Assembly (NCBI GenBank): GCA_016190465.1
Contig: JACPQP010000170.1
Location: forward strand, 1 to 7,809
DNA length: 7,809 bases
DNA from: Chloroflexota bacterium
GTDB lineage: Bacteria > Chloroflexota > UBA6077 > FW602-bin22 > JACPQP01
Reading direction: 5' to 3'
Under the pieces are notes generated by a model, which made no database searches, had not been told where the DNA came from, and saw only the letters and a list, made by a program, of their open reading frames with translations. This document shows, piece by piece, positions 1 through 6,290 of this stretch; the stretch's first letter is position 1; every line of letters starts with the position of its first letter. A program made the position numbers and the translations under genes.

Positions 1-110
1 CCCTCACCCCCTGCCCCCTCTCCCCCTGCCTCTATTCACGTGGCCCACCAGGGGGTGAGCACCTCCCCTTCCCCCCTGGTGGGGGAAGGGAGTAGGGGGA
101 TGAGGGGGTC
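1..110. repeat. Degenerate C/G-rich palindromic repeat cluster downstream of the actB-like gene
   Basis: This stretch is a run of C-rich then G-rich blocks able to fold on either strand. CCCACCAGGGGG (44-55) is an exact reverse complement of CCCCCTGGTGGG (72-83). A second, competing stem is CTCCCCTTCCCCCC (63-76) with GGGGGAAGGGAG (81-92), which needs single-base bulges. The C-rich block at 1-26 also roughly complements the G-rich block at 81-108. The composition resembles the other palindromes in this window but the copy is more degenerate. It begins just past the stop codon of the minus-strand gene, so the transcript would pass through it. It could act as a transcription or mRNA 3' end structure, but no T-tract typical of an intrinsic terminator is seen. 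No gene start is visible here. Confidence 0.6.
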
Positions 111-114
111 GGTC

Positions 115-2376
115 TTACCCCACCGTCTTCGGCGGGACGACCGGTACGACCGGGGCGTCCTCTAACTGACGGATGGGGGGGACGTTGCCTTCCATCGTCG
201 CCAGGTGGTACCGGCGCCCGGTGCCGCGAACGCGCACTCGCGTGGCCGCCCAGGCCAGCGCGCCGGTCGCCGCGTCCGTCGTCGGCGCGAGCAGCGCCAG
301 GGGGTTGACCCCACGCTGTTGCGCGTAGCGCGTGAACTGCTGGTGGCCCTGCCCGGCGGGCATCGCCACGATGTCCGGCGGCGCGGCTGGATTGACGTAG
401 GCGGGCGCCTCGAGGCTCCCCCGCTCCGACTCGACGGTGACGACCTCCATATGCCCGATGCGGAGCCGCTCGGCTGTGCGGGGGTTGATCTCGACCCACG
501 TCTGCCAGGTCGCCGTCGTCACGGGGTCAGGCAGCGCCTGCAACCACGGCAGGTGCGCCAGCTCTCCCCCGTGCAGCGTCGACGGGAACACGATCAGGTG
601 GAACGGGTACTGCTGGGCGTCGCCGGAGAAGCGCGCCGGCTCGGGCTGGGTCGGGAGCGCCGGCGGCCGCGGCGGGAGAGCCGTGCTGCCCCCGCGCGCG
701 TCCCACCAGCCACCGCGCTGCAGCAGCTTGACCCAGAACCGCTCGAAGTCGGCGTCGCTGACCGAGCCGCGCTGGGCCCGCTGGAGCTGGCGGGCGCTGT
801 CGCGCACCGCGTCCCGCAGGCTGTTCCAGGGGAGCTGCTGCTGGAGGCCAAGCTCCTCGCCCACCGCCAGCAGGACGTCGGCGAAGCCGCGGGTGTTCCC
901 GAATGGGCGGACGACCGGCTGCTGAAAACCGACCGTCTGGAAGCCGGGCCCCGGGTTCGGCACGTCGTCGCCCCAATCCTCCAGGAACGTGTGATCGGGC
1001 AGCACCACGTCGGCCAGCGCAGTCGTCTCGTCGAGGAAGCGGGAGAAGCTGATGATCGTCGGGACGCTGGCCAGCGCATCCATGAAGTTGGCGGCCACCG
1101 GCAGCCCGTGGACCGGGTTTGCGCCGTGCACGAGCGCCAGGTTGACCGGGGCGGGCTGCCGCGTGCGCATGCGGTCGCCCAGTCGCTGCCACTCCACCAG
1201 CGGCGCGCCGCCGGTCGCGATGGGCAGGTCGGGGATGGCCGGCGGCGGATTGAAGATGACGCCGCCCGGCGCCCCGACGCTGCCCACCAGGTAGTTCAGC
1301 GCATACACTGCCGACAGGTTGAAGAGGCCGTTCGTCTGGGCGGCGGCCGGCCCCCCGCCGATCGCCAGGCTCGGCTTCTGGCCGGCGAACGCCCGGGCCA
1401 GTTCGGCGATGCGGTCGGCCGGAACGCCGGTCTGGTCGGCGACGCGGGCCGGAGCAAACGCGTCGAGGGCGCCCGCGCCCCGGCCACCGGTCAGCGCGTC
1501 GGCCGCCTGCGCATCGCCCAGCCGCTCGGCGACGATCACCTGCGCCAGGCTCAGGGCGAGGATCCCCTCGGCGCCCGGCCTGATCGGCACCCAGGAATCG
1601 GCGTTGGCGGCGGTGGGCGAGAAGCGAGGCTCGACCTGGACGAGCACGCCCCGCCGCGGCTGCCCCTGGCGGAATGCGCCGTACCGGACGCCATACTGCA
1701 CCGGCGAGAGCCAGGTCCCCAGGAAGTCCGCGCCGAACGAGAGGAGGTACCGGGTCCGCTCGACGTCGAAGCTGGGGTACACCTCCTGGCCATAGACGCG
1801 CCGGATCGCCTCGCGGAGGACCGTCTGCTCGAACGGCTCGAAGGTCAGCCGCTGTCCGCCGAGGGCGCGGACGAACCGGTCGACGATGAGGGAAGCGTGC
1901 CCTCCGGCTGGCTCGGTGATGGCCACGATGGTGTTGCCCTGGTTGGCATCGCGCAGCCGGCGCAGGTGGCCGGTCAGCTCGTTGAGCGCCTCGTCCCAGG
2001 AGATCGGCTCGAACGAGCCGGCGCCGCGCTCACCCCGGCGGCGGAGCGGCCCCCGGAGGCGGTCCGGATGGTACAGCGCCTGAAGCGCCGCTTCGCCCAG
2101 CGCCGAGTGCTTCCCGAGGTTGACCGGGAAGTCGGGATTCCCCTCCACCTTCTTCGCCCGTCCGGCCATGACCCGGACCAGGATCCCGCAACCGGCCGGG
2201 CACTGCCGGCAAACCGTGGCGTAGAACGCGTCGAGCCCCACCACGAGATCCTCGGGCATCTGCGCCGGACTCTGGACGCGAACCTCGTCCCCCGGCCGGA
2301 CCAGGCAACCGGTGAAGGCCACCGCGGCCGTGGTCGAGGTCGCCGCGAGCTGCAAGAACTCACGCCGTGAGATCAT
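115..2376 (-). CDS. actB: ActB1-like protein of alternative complex III (molybdopterin-oxidoreductase fold, probably without Mo cofactor)
   Basis: This 753-residue protein has the molybdopterin oxidoreductase (MopB) fold and is exported. The N-terminus has a twin-arginine motif (SRREFLQL, residues 3-10), a hydrophobic stretch and a possible lipobox ending in Cys24. An N-terminal Fe-S motif gives C56, C59 and C63. The expected fourth ligand, in the G-x-L-C-x-R-G context, is Ser91 (GKHSALGE). No further cysteine exists in the protein, so there is no Cys Mo ligand. LLSFGADFLGTWLSPVQY (211-228), the ADVVLPDHTFLEDWGDD region (455-471) and a C-terminal MopB-type domain (about 590-720, with GHQQFTRYAQQRGVNP) match what I recall of ActB. 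Known ActB proteins carry a ferredoxin-like B2 domain after B1. This one stops before it, so B2 is either a separate gene off the left edge or missing. The pentaheme cytochrome gene immediately upstream supports the ActB assignment. The start ATG has a modest AAGGG ahead of it. A divergent polysulfide/DMSO-reductase-like subunit is the alternative. Confidence 0.85.
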   Translation of the reverse strand: MISRREFLQLAATSTTAAVAFTGCLVRPGDEVRVQSPAQMPEDLVVGLDAFYATVCRQCPAGCGILVRVMAGRAKKVEGNPDFPVNLGKHSALGEAALQALYHPDRLRGPLRRRGERGAGSFEPISWDEALNELTGHLRRLRDANQGNTIVAITEPAGGHASLIVDRFVRALGGQRLTFEPFEQTVLREAIRRVYGQEVYPSFDVERTRYLLSFGADFLGTWLSPVQYGVRYGAFRQGQPRRGVLVQVEPRFSPTAANADSWVPIRPGAEGILALSLAQVIVAERLGDAQAADALTGGRGAGALDAFAPARVADQTGVPADRIAELARAFAGQKPSLAIGGGPAAAQTNGLFNLSAVYALNYLVGSVGAPGGVIFNPPPAIPDLPIATGGAPLVEWQRLGDRMRTRQPAPVNLALVHGANPVHGLPVAANFMDALASVPTIISFSRFLDETTALADVVLPDHTFLEDWGDDVPNPGPGFQTVGFQQPVVRPFGNTRGFADVLLAVGEELGLQQQLPWNSLRDAVRDSARQLQRAQRGSVSDADFERFWVKLLQRGGWWDARGGSTALPPRPPALPTQPEPARFSGDAQQYPFHLIVFPSTLHGGELAHLPWLQALPDPVTTATWQTWVEINPRTAERLRIGHMEVVTVESERGSLEAPAYVNPAAPPDIVAMPAGQGHQQFTRYAQQRGVNPLALLAPTTDAATGALAWAATRVRVRGTGRRYHLATMEGNVPPIRQLEDAPVVPVVPPKTVG

Positions 2377-2393
2377 CGACCCTTGCTCACACT

Positions 2394-2446
2394 CCCTCTC
2401 GCCTGACCCCTCTCCCGCTGCTCGGGAGAGGGGTCAGGCGAGAGGG
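2394..2446. repeat. Perfect 24-bp-arm palindrome between the actA-like and actB-like genes
   Basis: The left arm 2394-2417 and the right arm 2423-2446 are exact reverse complements over 24 bp, separated by a 5-base loop (2418-2422). The core is CCCCTCTCCCG with its complement. It fills most of the 79-bp gap between the stop of the cytochrome gene and the start of the actB-like gene, so it would form a very stable hairpin in the shared transcript. No T-run follows it on either strand. It may therefore tune the relative expression or stability of the two messages rather than end transcription; this is inference. Confidence 0.9.
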
Positions 2447-2455
2447 CTACTCCCC

Positions 2456-2968
2456 CTAATAGTGACACGTCGTGCATTCCGTGGGCGCGTTGTTCTGGCG
2501 ATGGCAGTCGACACAATCCGGCATGTTCAGCGGCCGCACCTGGCGCACCACAGGCATCTCCTGGACCTGGCCGTGGCAGGTGGCGCAATCAAGTTGGGCA
2601 CGAAGGTGTGGCTCGTGGGCGAACCGGACATGGTCGGGGACCCGGTAGACGCGCTCCCAGTTGATCGGCTCGTTGTTCTGATAGGAATTGGCCAGTTTCT
2701 GGATCTCCGGCCGCTCGGTCCGAACGACCTGATGGCAGAACATGCACTGCTGGACCGCTGGCACGCTGGCGGTGTCGCTGATCTCGGCCGTCCGGTGACA
2801 GAAGAGGCAATCCAGTTGCGCCACCTTGACGTGGATGACGTGGTTGAAGGCGATCGGCTGGGGCGGCGGCGTGCTGATCTGGGCGTACACGGCCGGATAG
2901 ACGACGACAGCCAGAATGATCACGGCGACGATGACCACCACGACCGCCACAACAGCTCGGACGAGCAC
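2456..2968 (-). CDS. actA: Membrane-anchored pentaheme cytochrome c, ActA-like subunit of alternative complex III
   Basis: This 170-residue protein has one N-terminal membrane anchor (about residues 4-28, Val/Ile/Ala rich) followed by a periplasmic domain with five CxxCH heme c sites: CLFCH (Cys54), CMFCH (75), CATCH (128), CVDCH (152) and CTTCH (165). Further histidines suited as distal ligands occur in FNHVIHV just before heme 1 and in PDHVRFAHEPH before heme 3. This layout matches the class III/c7-type fold, and ActA of alternative complex III is a pentaheme protein. In that complex ActA takes part in electron transfer from the quinol-oxidising module. The chosen start is GTG at 2968 because GGAGAGG lies 4 bases upstream. 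A TTG at 2989 would add 7 residues but has no clear ribosome binding site. The stop comes two codons after the last heme His, so the C-terminus is very short. It is 49 bp downstream of the small membrane protein gene and 79 bp upstream of the actB-like gene. Confidence 0.88.
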   Translation of the reverse strand: MLVRAVVAVVVVIVAVIILAVVVYPAVYAQISTPPPQPIAFNHVIHVKVAQLDCLFCHRTAEISDTASVPAVQQCMFCHQVVRTERPEIQKLANSYQNNEPINWERVYRVPDHVRFAHEPHLRAQLDCATCHGQVQEMPVVRQVRPLNMPDCVDCHRQNNAPTECTTCHY

Positions 2969-3017
2969 GGCGCCTCTCCAGTCCCACAAGATGATTGCAG
3001 ATTTCAGATCGATTCGG

Positions 3018-3311
3018 TCAGATGGTCCAGCGTGGGTAGATCTCCCGGATCGCGATGATGGCGGAGCCGATGAACTGGGCGAGCTGGGTGATCGCCAGGA
3101 CAGAGATCACCAGCGCCACCGCGTACAGGTATCGGCGAGTCGCGTGGGCGTGGACGGACAGGTGATGGGTGAACACCAGCGACGGGATCAGGGCGTGGGC
3201 GACGAGAAACGTCAGGGCGGCGAGGATCACCAGTCCGGCGAAGCGGAACCCGCTGGCCGCGGCGGCGAAGATCGTCTGCCAGGTTGCGGACGTGATGTAC
3301 GCTGGGTCCAC
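3018..3311 (-). CDS. Small two-helix membrane protein of unknown function, first gene of the act-like operon
   Basis: I do not recognise this 97-residue protein. It has two predicted membrane segments (about residues 24-46 and 62-86). A short loop between them contains four histidines (H49, H50, H54, H56 in FTHHLSVHAHATRR), and the C-terminus is short and basic (IYPRWTI). The GTG start at 3311 is chosen because AGGA lies 6 bases upstream. A longer reading from TTG at 3443 is possible in frame, but that codon overlaps the -10 element of the promoter (3443-3448) and so could not be in the transcript; the extra residues also look noncoding. Its position as first gene before the pentaheme cytochrome suggests an accessory or integral subunit of the quinol-oxidising complex, with the His cluster possibly lying near a heme or metal site. 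That role is inference. Confidence 0.7.
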   Translation of the reverse strand: MDPAYITSATWQTIFAAAASGFRFAGLVILAALTFLVAHALIPSLVFTHHLSVHAHATRRYLYAVALVISVLAITQLAQFIGSAIIAIREIYPRWTI

Positions 3312-3442
3312 GGACGATCCTGGTACGGTAGTGGGGCCGAGGTGCGCATTACCGGGACGTGGCGGGCTATGGCGGGCGGCTCGCTGGCCGAGGTGCTCCG
3401 TCAGCCAACTCCACGCAGGCAATCGCCTGATCGCTACTGGCA

Positions 3443-3471
3443 ATGTTACCTGTCAGCCGCTCGTTTGTCAA
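3443..3471 (-). promoter_or_regulatory. Sigma70-type promoter for the act-like operon
   Basis: Reading the minus strand, a consensus -35 TTGACA (3471-3466) is followed by a 17-bp spacer and a -10 TAACAT (3448-3443). Transcription would start near 3436, leaving a 5' leader of roughly 125 bases before the GTG start at 3311. I see no recognisable riboswitch in that leader. Confidence 0.72.
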
Positions 3472-3489
3472 GCGAGATCGGGGTTCGCG

Positions 3490-3519
3490 TTGGTGTCGGG
3501 TGAACCGCCGTGCTACAAT
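3490..3519 (+). promoter_or_regulatory. Probable sigma70-type promoter, divergent from the act-like operon
   Basis: TTGGTG (3490-3495) and TACAAT (3514-3519) are separated by 18 bp and face right. The -35 boxes of the two divergent promoters lie only 18 bp apart (3472-3489), so a single bound regulator could affect both. This promoter would transcribe a 17-codon ORF, the 3603-3685 inverted repeat and then the YfhO-family gene, with a leader of about 185 bases before 3712. Confidence 0.5.
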
Positions 3520-3548
3520 CCGCCCATCCTGCTTCAGAGCGTACAGCG

Positions 3549-3602
3549 ATGAGTGATTGGCTGTCGGACGTCGATCAAGGGCCGTCCGGGCAACGGAGTT
3601 GA
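3549..3602 (+). CDS. Possible 17-codon leader ORF or gene remnant
   Basis: ATG at 3549 opens a short ORF encoding MSDWLSDVDQGPSGQRS. Its TGA (3600-3602) directly abuts the first base of the long inverted repeat at 3603. Only a weak AGAG lies 9 bases upstream. It sits about 30 bp downstream of the plausible promoter at 3490-3519. It could be a leader peptide, the 5' stub of a gene cut by the repeat, or chance. I do not recognise the peptide. Confidence 0.2.
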   Translation: MSDWLSDVDQGPSGQRS

Positions 3603-3685
3603 AACCGCAGATGAGCGCAGCCCTCACCCCCTACCCCTCTCCCAGTGGGAGAGGGGCGAGGGGTGAGGGGCGTTCATCTGCGGTT
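3603..3685. repeat. Nested long inverted repeat upstream of the YfhO-family gene
   Basis: There are three concentric complementary blocks. The outer arms AACCGCAGATGA (3603-3614) and TCATCTGCGGTT (3674-3685) are exact, extended by CGC/GCG past one G-T pair. The middle arms are CCCTCACCCC (3621-3630) and GGGGTGAGGG (3660-3669). The inner arms are CCCCTCTCCC (3634-3643) and GGGAGAGGGG (3647-3656) around a 3-base loop. The whole 83 bp can fold into one long hairpin ending 11 bp before the GGGAGG ribosome binding site of the next gene. The outer arm resembles the dispersed ACCGCAGATGAACGCAGAT-type repeats I recall from several bacterial phyla; the core belongs to the C-rich palindrome family of this window. 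Confidence 0.88.
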
Positions 3686-3711
3686 CCCGTCAGGATGGGA
3701 GGACCGAGGGG

Positions 3712-6186
3712 ATGGCGCTGCCGCGTAGCCGGCCGCGGCTTGCCCGCGATCTGCTGGTCGAGATAGCGGGGTGGACCGACCGACCGGCCGCGGTTGCTGC
3801 TCGCCGCTTGATCGGCCAGGCGAGACGTCCGGCCACCTGGTCGGCATTGGCAATGGGGCGTCTGGCGCTTGAGGTGGCGATCATCCTTGGACTGGCGGTC
3901 CTCCCGTGGCTCTTTTTCTGGCGGCTCCTCACCGACGTCGCCGCCGATGCCGCCACCTTCCCCGCCGGCGATGTCACCGAGCTGCACCTCCCCTATCGAC
4001 GCTTCTTCGCCGTCGAGCTGGCGCTCGGCCGCATTCCGCTGTGGAACCCGTTCGTCTCGTCCGGGCATTCGGCGGTGGGGGACATCCAGACCGCGTTGTT
4101 CTACCCGGTCGGCCTGCTGATGGCCGAGCTGGCCGGGCCCGGCTTCTCCACGCGGTCGCTGGCGGCCTACGTGGCGGTGCACTTCACCATTGCCGTGGTC
4201 GGCACATACCTGTTGGGCCGGCGTCTCCTGCGCCAGCGCGCTTCGGCCGCGCTGGCGGCAATCGTCTTCACCTTCGGCGGGTACCTCGCGTCGTTTCCCG
4301 TGGAGCAGGTCGTCATTCTGCAAACGGCGGTGTGGCTACCGTGGATCCTTCTCTTCCTCGACCTGGGAATCGCCAGCGCATCGGTTGCCCTCGCCCTGCC
4401 CGCCGCGCTCGCCCTTGCTGCCGCTGCCCTGGCCGGCCATCCCCAGACGCTCCTGTACATCGTCGGCGCGTCCCTCGGCTACGGGATGTTCCGGGGATGG
4501 CAGCGAGGAAGATGGGGGCTGCTCGCGCCTCTGATCACCGCGGCGGTGATCGGGCTGGGGCTGGCGCTGGCGGCTGGTCAGCTCCTGCCGGCGCTCGCTC
4601 ACCTCCAGCTCACCGATCGGACGGAGGCAAGCTACGAGTTTACCCGTAGCGGGTTCGCCTTCCGTGAGCTCCTGGGGATCGTCTTTCCCGAGCGCTTTGG
4701 CGGGATGCCGCTCTACCACGGCCTGCTGACGCTGATGCTCGTGGCGTTGGCGGTGGCTACCGGATCGCGGTCGCGTGTCAGCCAGTACTGGATCGTGCTC
4801 GGCATCGCCGCGCTGCTCGTGAGCTTCGGCGCATCGCTCTTCATCCAGCAGCCATTGTATCTCGCGCTCGGCTCGTTCAAGCTCCGCGACCACCAGCGGA
4901 TCGCGGTCCTCTATGCGCTGGCCATCGCTATGCTGGCTGGCCGGGGCCTGGATGTCGCGCTCGACCGCGAGGGGATGAGCCGGTCAGCACTCGGGCTGAT
5001 CGTCCGCTTTCGGTGGGCGCTGGTGTCGGCCGCCGCGTTCCTGGCGCTATTTCTCTACGGCACGGTCGCCGCGCCGGGCGATGTGCGTGGAGCCTTCTTC
5101 CCGTTGGCCGACCGCGCGGGGTTCACCCTGCTCGTCGTGGCACTGGGGATCGGCTGGCTGGAGCTCGCCCGGCGACGGGCGCGTTGCCTCCTGGGCGGCC
5201 TCGCCATCCTGCTCGTCATCCTGGACCTGTTCTCGACGACCTCCGGCCTCCACGTCCGACCGGGGCGTGGCGAGGCGCTCGGGCCCGAGGGGAACGTTCT
5301 GGCGACGCTTCAGCACCGCACGTTCGGGCTCTTCCGCATCGCCAGCGACGGCGTTCTCCCCGGCGACGGCAACGCCGGGGCCTACTACCGGCTTCCCGAC
5401 ATCGTCGGAAACAGTCCGCTCGAATACCACGCCTACCGACTCTTCCAGCGGGAGGTCGTGGCCGGGCTGCGCCAGTGGCAACTCCTGAACGTGCGCTACG
5501 TCGTCACCAAGCGCGACTTCGGGCAGGATGGCCGCTTCCGGCAACTGGCCGCCGACGGTGAGGTCCGGCTCTACGAGCTGACGGCTGACCAGCGATTACC
5601 GCGCGCCTGGGTCGTACACCGGGCGCTCTACGCCGACAACACCGAGGAGGCCCGGCGGCTGGTCAACACGATCGACCCGGCCCACGAGGTCGTCATCACC
5701 GGGCACCGGTTGGCGCTGCCACCGCAACCGCCGGCGCAGCCGGCCGCGGTCGCCATCGCCCACTATGAAGCCGACGCGCTCGAGCTGGTCGTGCAGAGCG
5801 ATACCGCGGGGGTCCTGGTCGTCAGCGAGCTGGCCTACCCGGGGTGGGTCGCCTGGCTCGACGGCCAGCCGACGCCTATCTACGAGGCCGACGGGATCCT
5901 CCGCGGCATCAGCGTCCCGCCCGGCGAGCACCGGGTGGCGATGCGCTTTCAGCCCCCCGCCCTGGCCAGAGGACGAGAGGTCGCCGCCCTGGCGGCCGAC
6001 ATCGGTCGTGGCCTCATCTTCGCCGAGATTGCCTTCCGAGCGCTCGGCCTCGCCGCGACCCTTGCCCTGATCCAATTGAGAAGACGCGCGGCAGCGACGG
6101 GGAACCATGCTCCCCGTCTCCCAGCGACCAACGGAAGTCCCGCAGGGAGATTGGGGGCCGGCGCAGGAACGGCGGCAGGGGGATGA
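3712..6186 (+). CDS. YfhO-family multi-spanning membrane protein (GT-C-like)
   Basis: This is an 824-residue integral membrane protein of the YfhO type, thought to belong to GT-C-like glycosyltransferases that act on lipid-linked sugars outside the membrane. The sequence shows a first helix at about 52-70. It is followed by a periplasmic loop with GDVTELHLPYRRFF (86-99) and PLWNPFVSSGHSAVGDIQTA (109-128), the family's acidic and PLWNP signatures. About ten more helices run to residue 508, including GHPQT (242-246) and LRDHQRIAVLYALAIAMLAG (391-410). A large soluble domain follows (about 515-755), with the typical LAYPGWVAWLDGQ (708-719) and a PPGEHRVAMRF strand pair. A final helix lies near 765-788, then a Gly/Ala-rich tail. 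GGGAGG 9 bases upstream supports ATG 3712. An in-frame ATG at 3853 (residue 48) would remove a basic segment lying before the first helix. Substrate is unknown. No other polysaccharide genes are visible nearby apart from the sugar epimerase downstream. Confidence 0.87.
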   Translation: MALPRSRPRLARDLLVEIAGWTDRPAAVAARRLIGQARRPATWSALAMGRLALEVAIILGLAVLPWLFFWRLLTDVAADAATFPAGDVTELHLPYRRFFAVELALGRIPLWNPFVSSGHSAVGDIQTALFYPVGLLMAELAGPGFSTRSLAAYVAVHFTIAVVGTYLLGRRLLRQRASAALAAIVFTFGGYLASFPVEQVVILQTAVWLPWILLFLDLGIASASVALALPAALALAAAALAGHPQTLLYIVGASLGYGMFRGWQRGRWGLLAPLITAAVIGLGLALAAGQLLPALAHLQLTDRTEASYEFTRSGFAFRELLGIVFPERFGGMPLYHGLLTLMLVALAVATGSRSRVSQYWIVLGIAALLVSFGASLFIQQPLYLALGSFKLRDHQRIAVLYALAIAMLAGRGLDVALDREGMSRSALGLIVRFRWALVSAAAFLALFLYGTVAAPGDVRGAFFPLADRAGFTLLVVALGIGWLELARRRARCLLGGLAILLVILDLFSTTSGLHVRPGRGEALGPEGNVLATLQHRTFGLFRIASDGVLPGDGNAGAYYRLPDIVGNSPLEYHAYRLFQREVVAGLRQWQLLNVRYVVTKRDFGQDGRFRQLAADGEVRLYELTADQRLPRAWVVHRALYADNTEEARRLVNTIDPAHEVVITGHRLALPPQPPAQPAAVAIAHYEADALELVVQSDTAGVLVVSELAYPGWVAWLDGQPTPIYEADGILRGISVPPGEHRVAMRFQPPALARGREVAALAADIGRGLIFAEIAFRALGLAATLALIQLRRRAAATGNHAPRLPATNGSPAGRLGAGAGTAAGG

Positions 6187-6191
6187 GGGCA

Positions 6192-6228
6192 GACTGGATG
6201 CGCGCCAGTCGCTAGGCAACCGTGTTGC
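6192..6228 (+). terminator. Two small hairpins just after the YfhO-family gene
   Basis: GACTGG (6192-6197) pairs with CCAGTC (6205-6210), and GCAAC (6216-6220) pairs with GTTGC (6224-6228). They start 5 bp after the stop codon at 6186. There is no T-tract, so an intrinsic terminator is doubtful. The rest of the gap up to 6290 holds no clear promoter, only the strong GGGAGG of the next gene at about 6277-6282. Confidence 0.25.
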
Positions 6229-6290
6229 GGTGGACGTAGAGCAAGTCGGCGTCTGGACTATGCTTCACAGAGAAAAGGGAGGGCACCGGT

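Noticed and set aside
205..2370. A 721-codon plus-strand open frame opposite the actB-like gene
   Set aside because: It is the antisense shadow of a gene with strongly GC-biased third positions. Its translation is low-complexity Arg/Gly/Ala/Asp-rich with no domain, while the minus-strand frame has clear family motifs.
2394..2446. The palindrome as a classical intrinsic terminator
   Set aside because: Neither strand shows a T-run after the stem, and it lies between two genes that should be co-expressed.
2312..3058. A 248-codon plus-strand open frame over the cytochrome gene
   Set aside because: It runs through the 2394-2446 palindrome and opposite five CxxCH motifs. The translation ends in low-complexity Asp/His runs and has no recognisable features.
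3631..4323. A 230-codon minus-strand open frame overlapping the repeat and the start of the YfhO-family gene
   Set aside because: It is antisense to conserved YfhO motifs, is rich in Arg/Gly/Gln/Glu as expected of a shadow frame, and ends inside the palindrome.
6225..6264. A promoter for the epimerase gene (TTGCGG with GACTAT or TATGCT)
   Set aside because: The spacing is 25 bp or more and the boxes are weak, so it does not support a sigma70 promoter.
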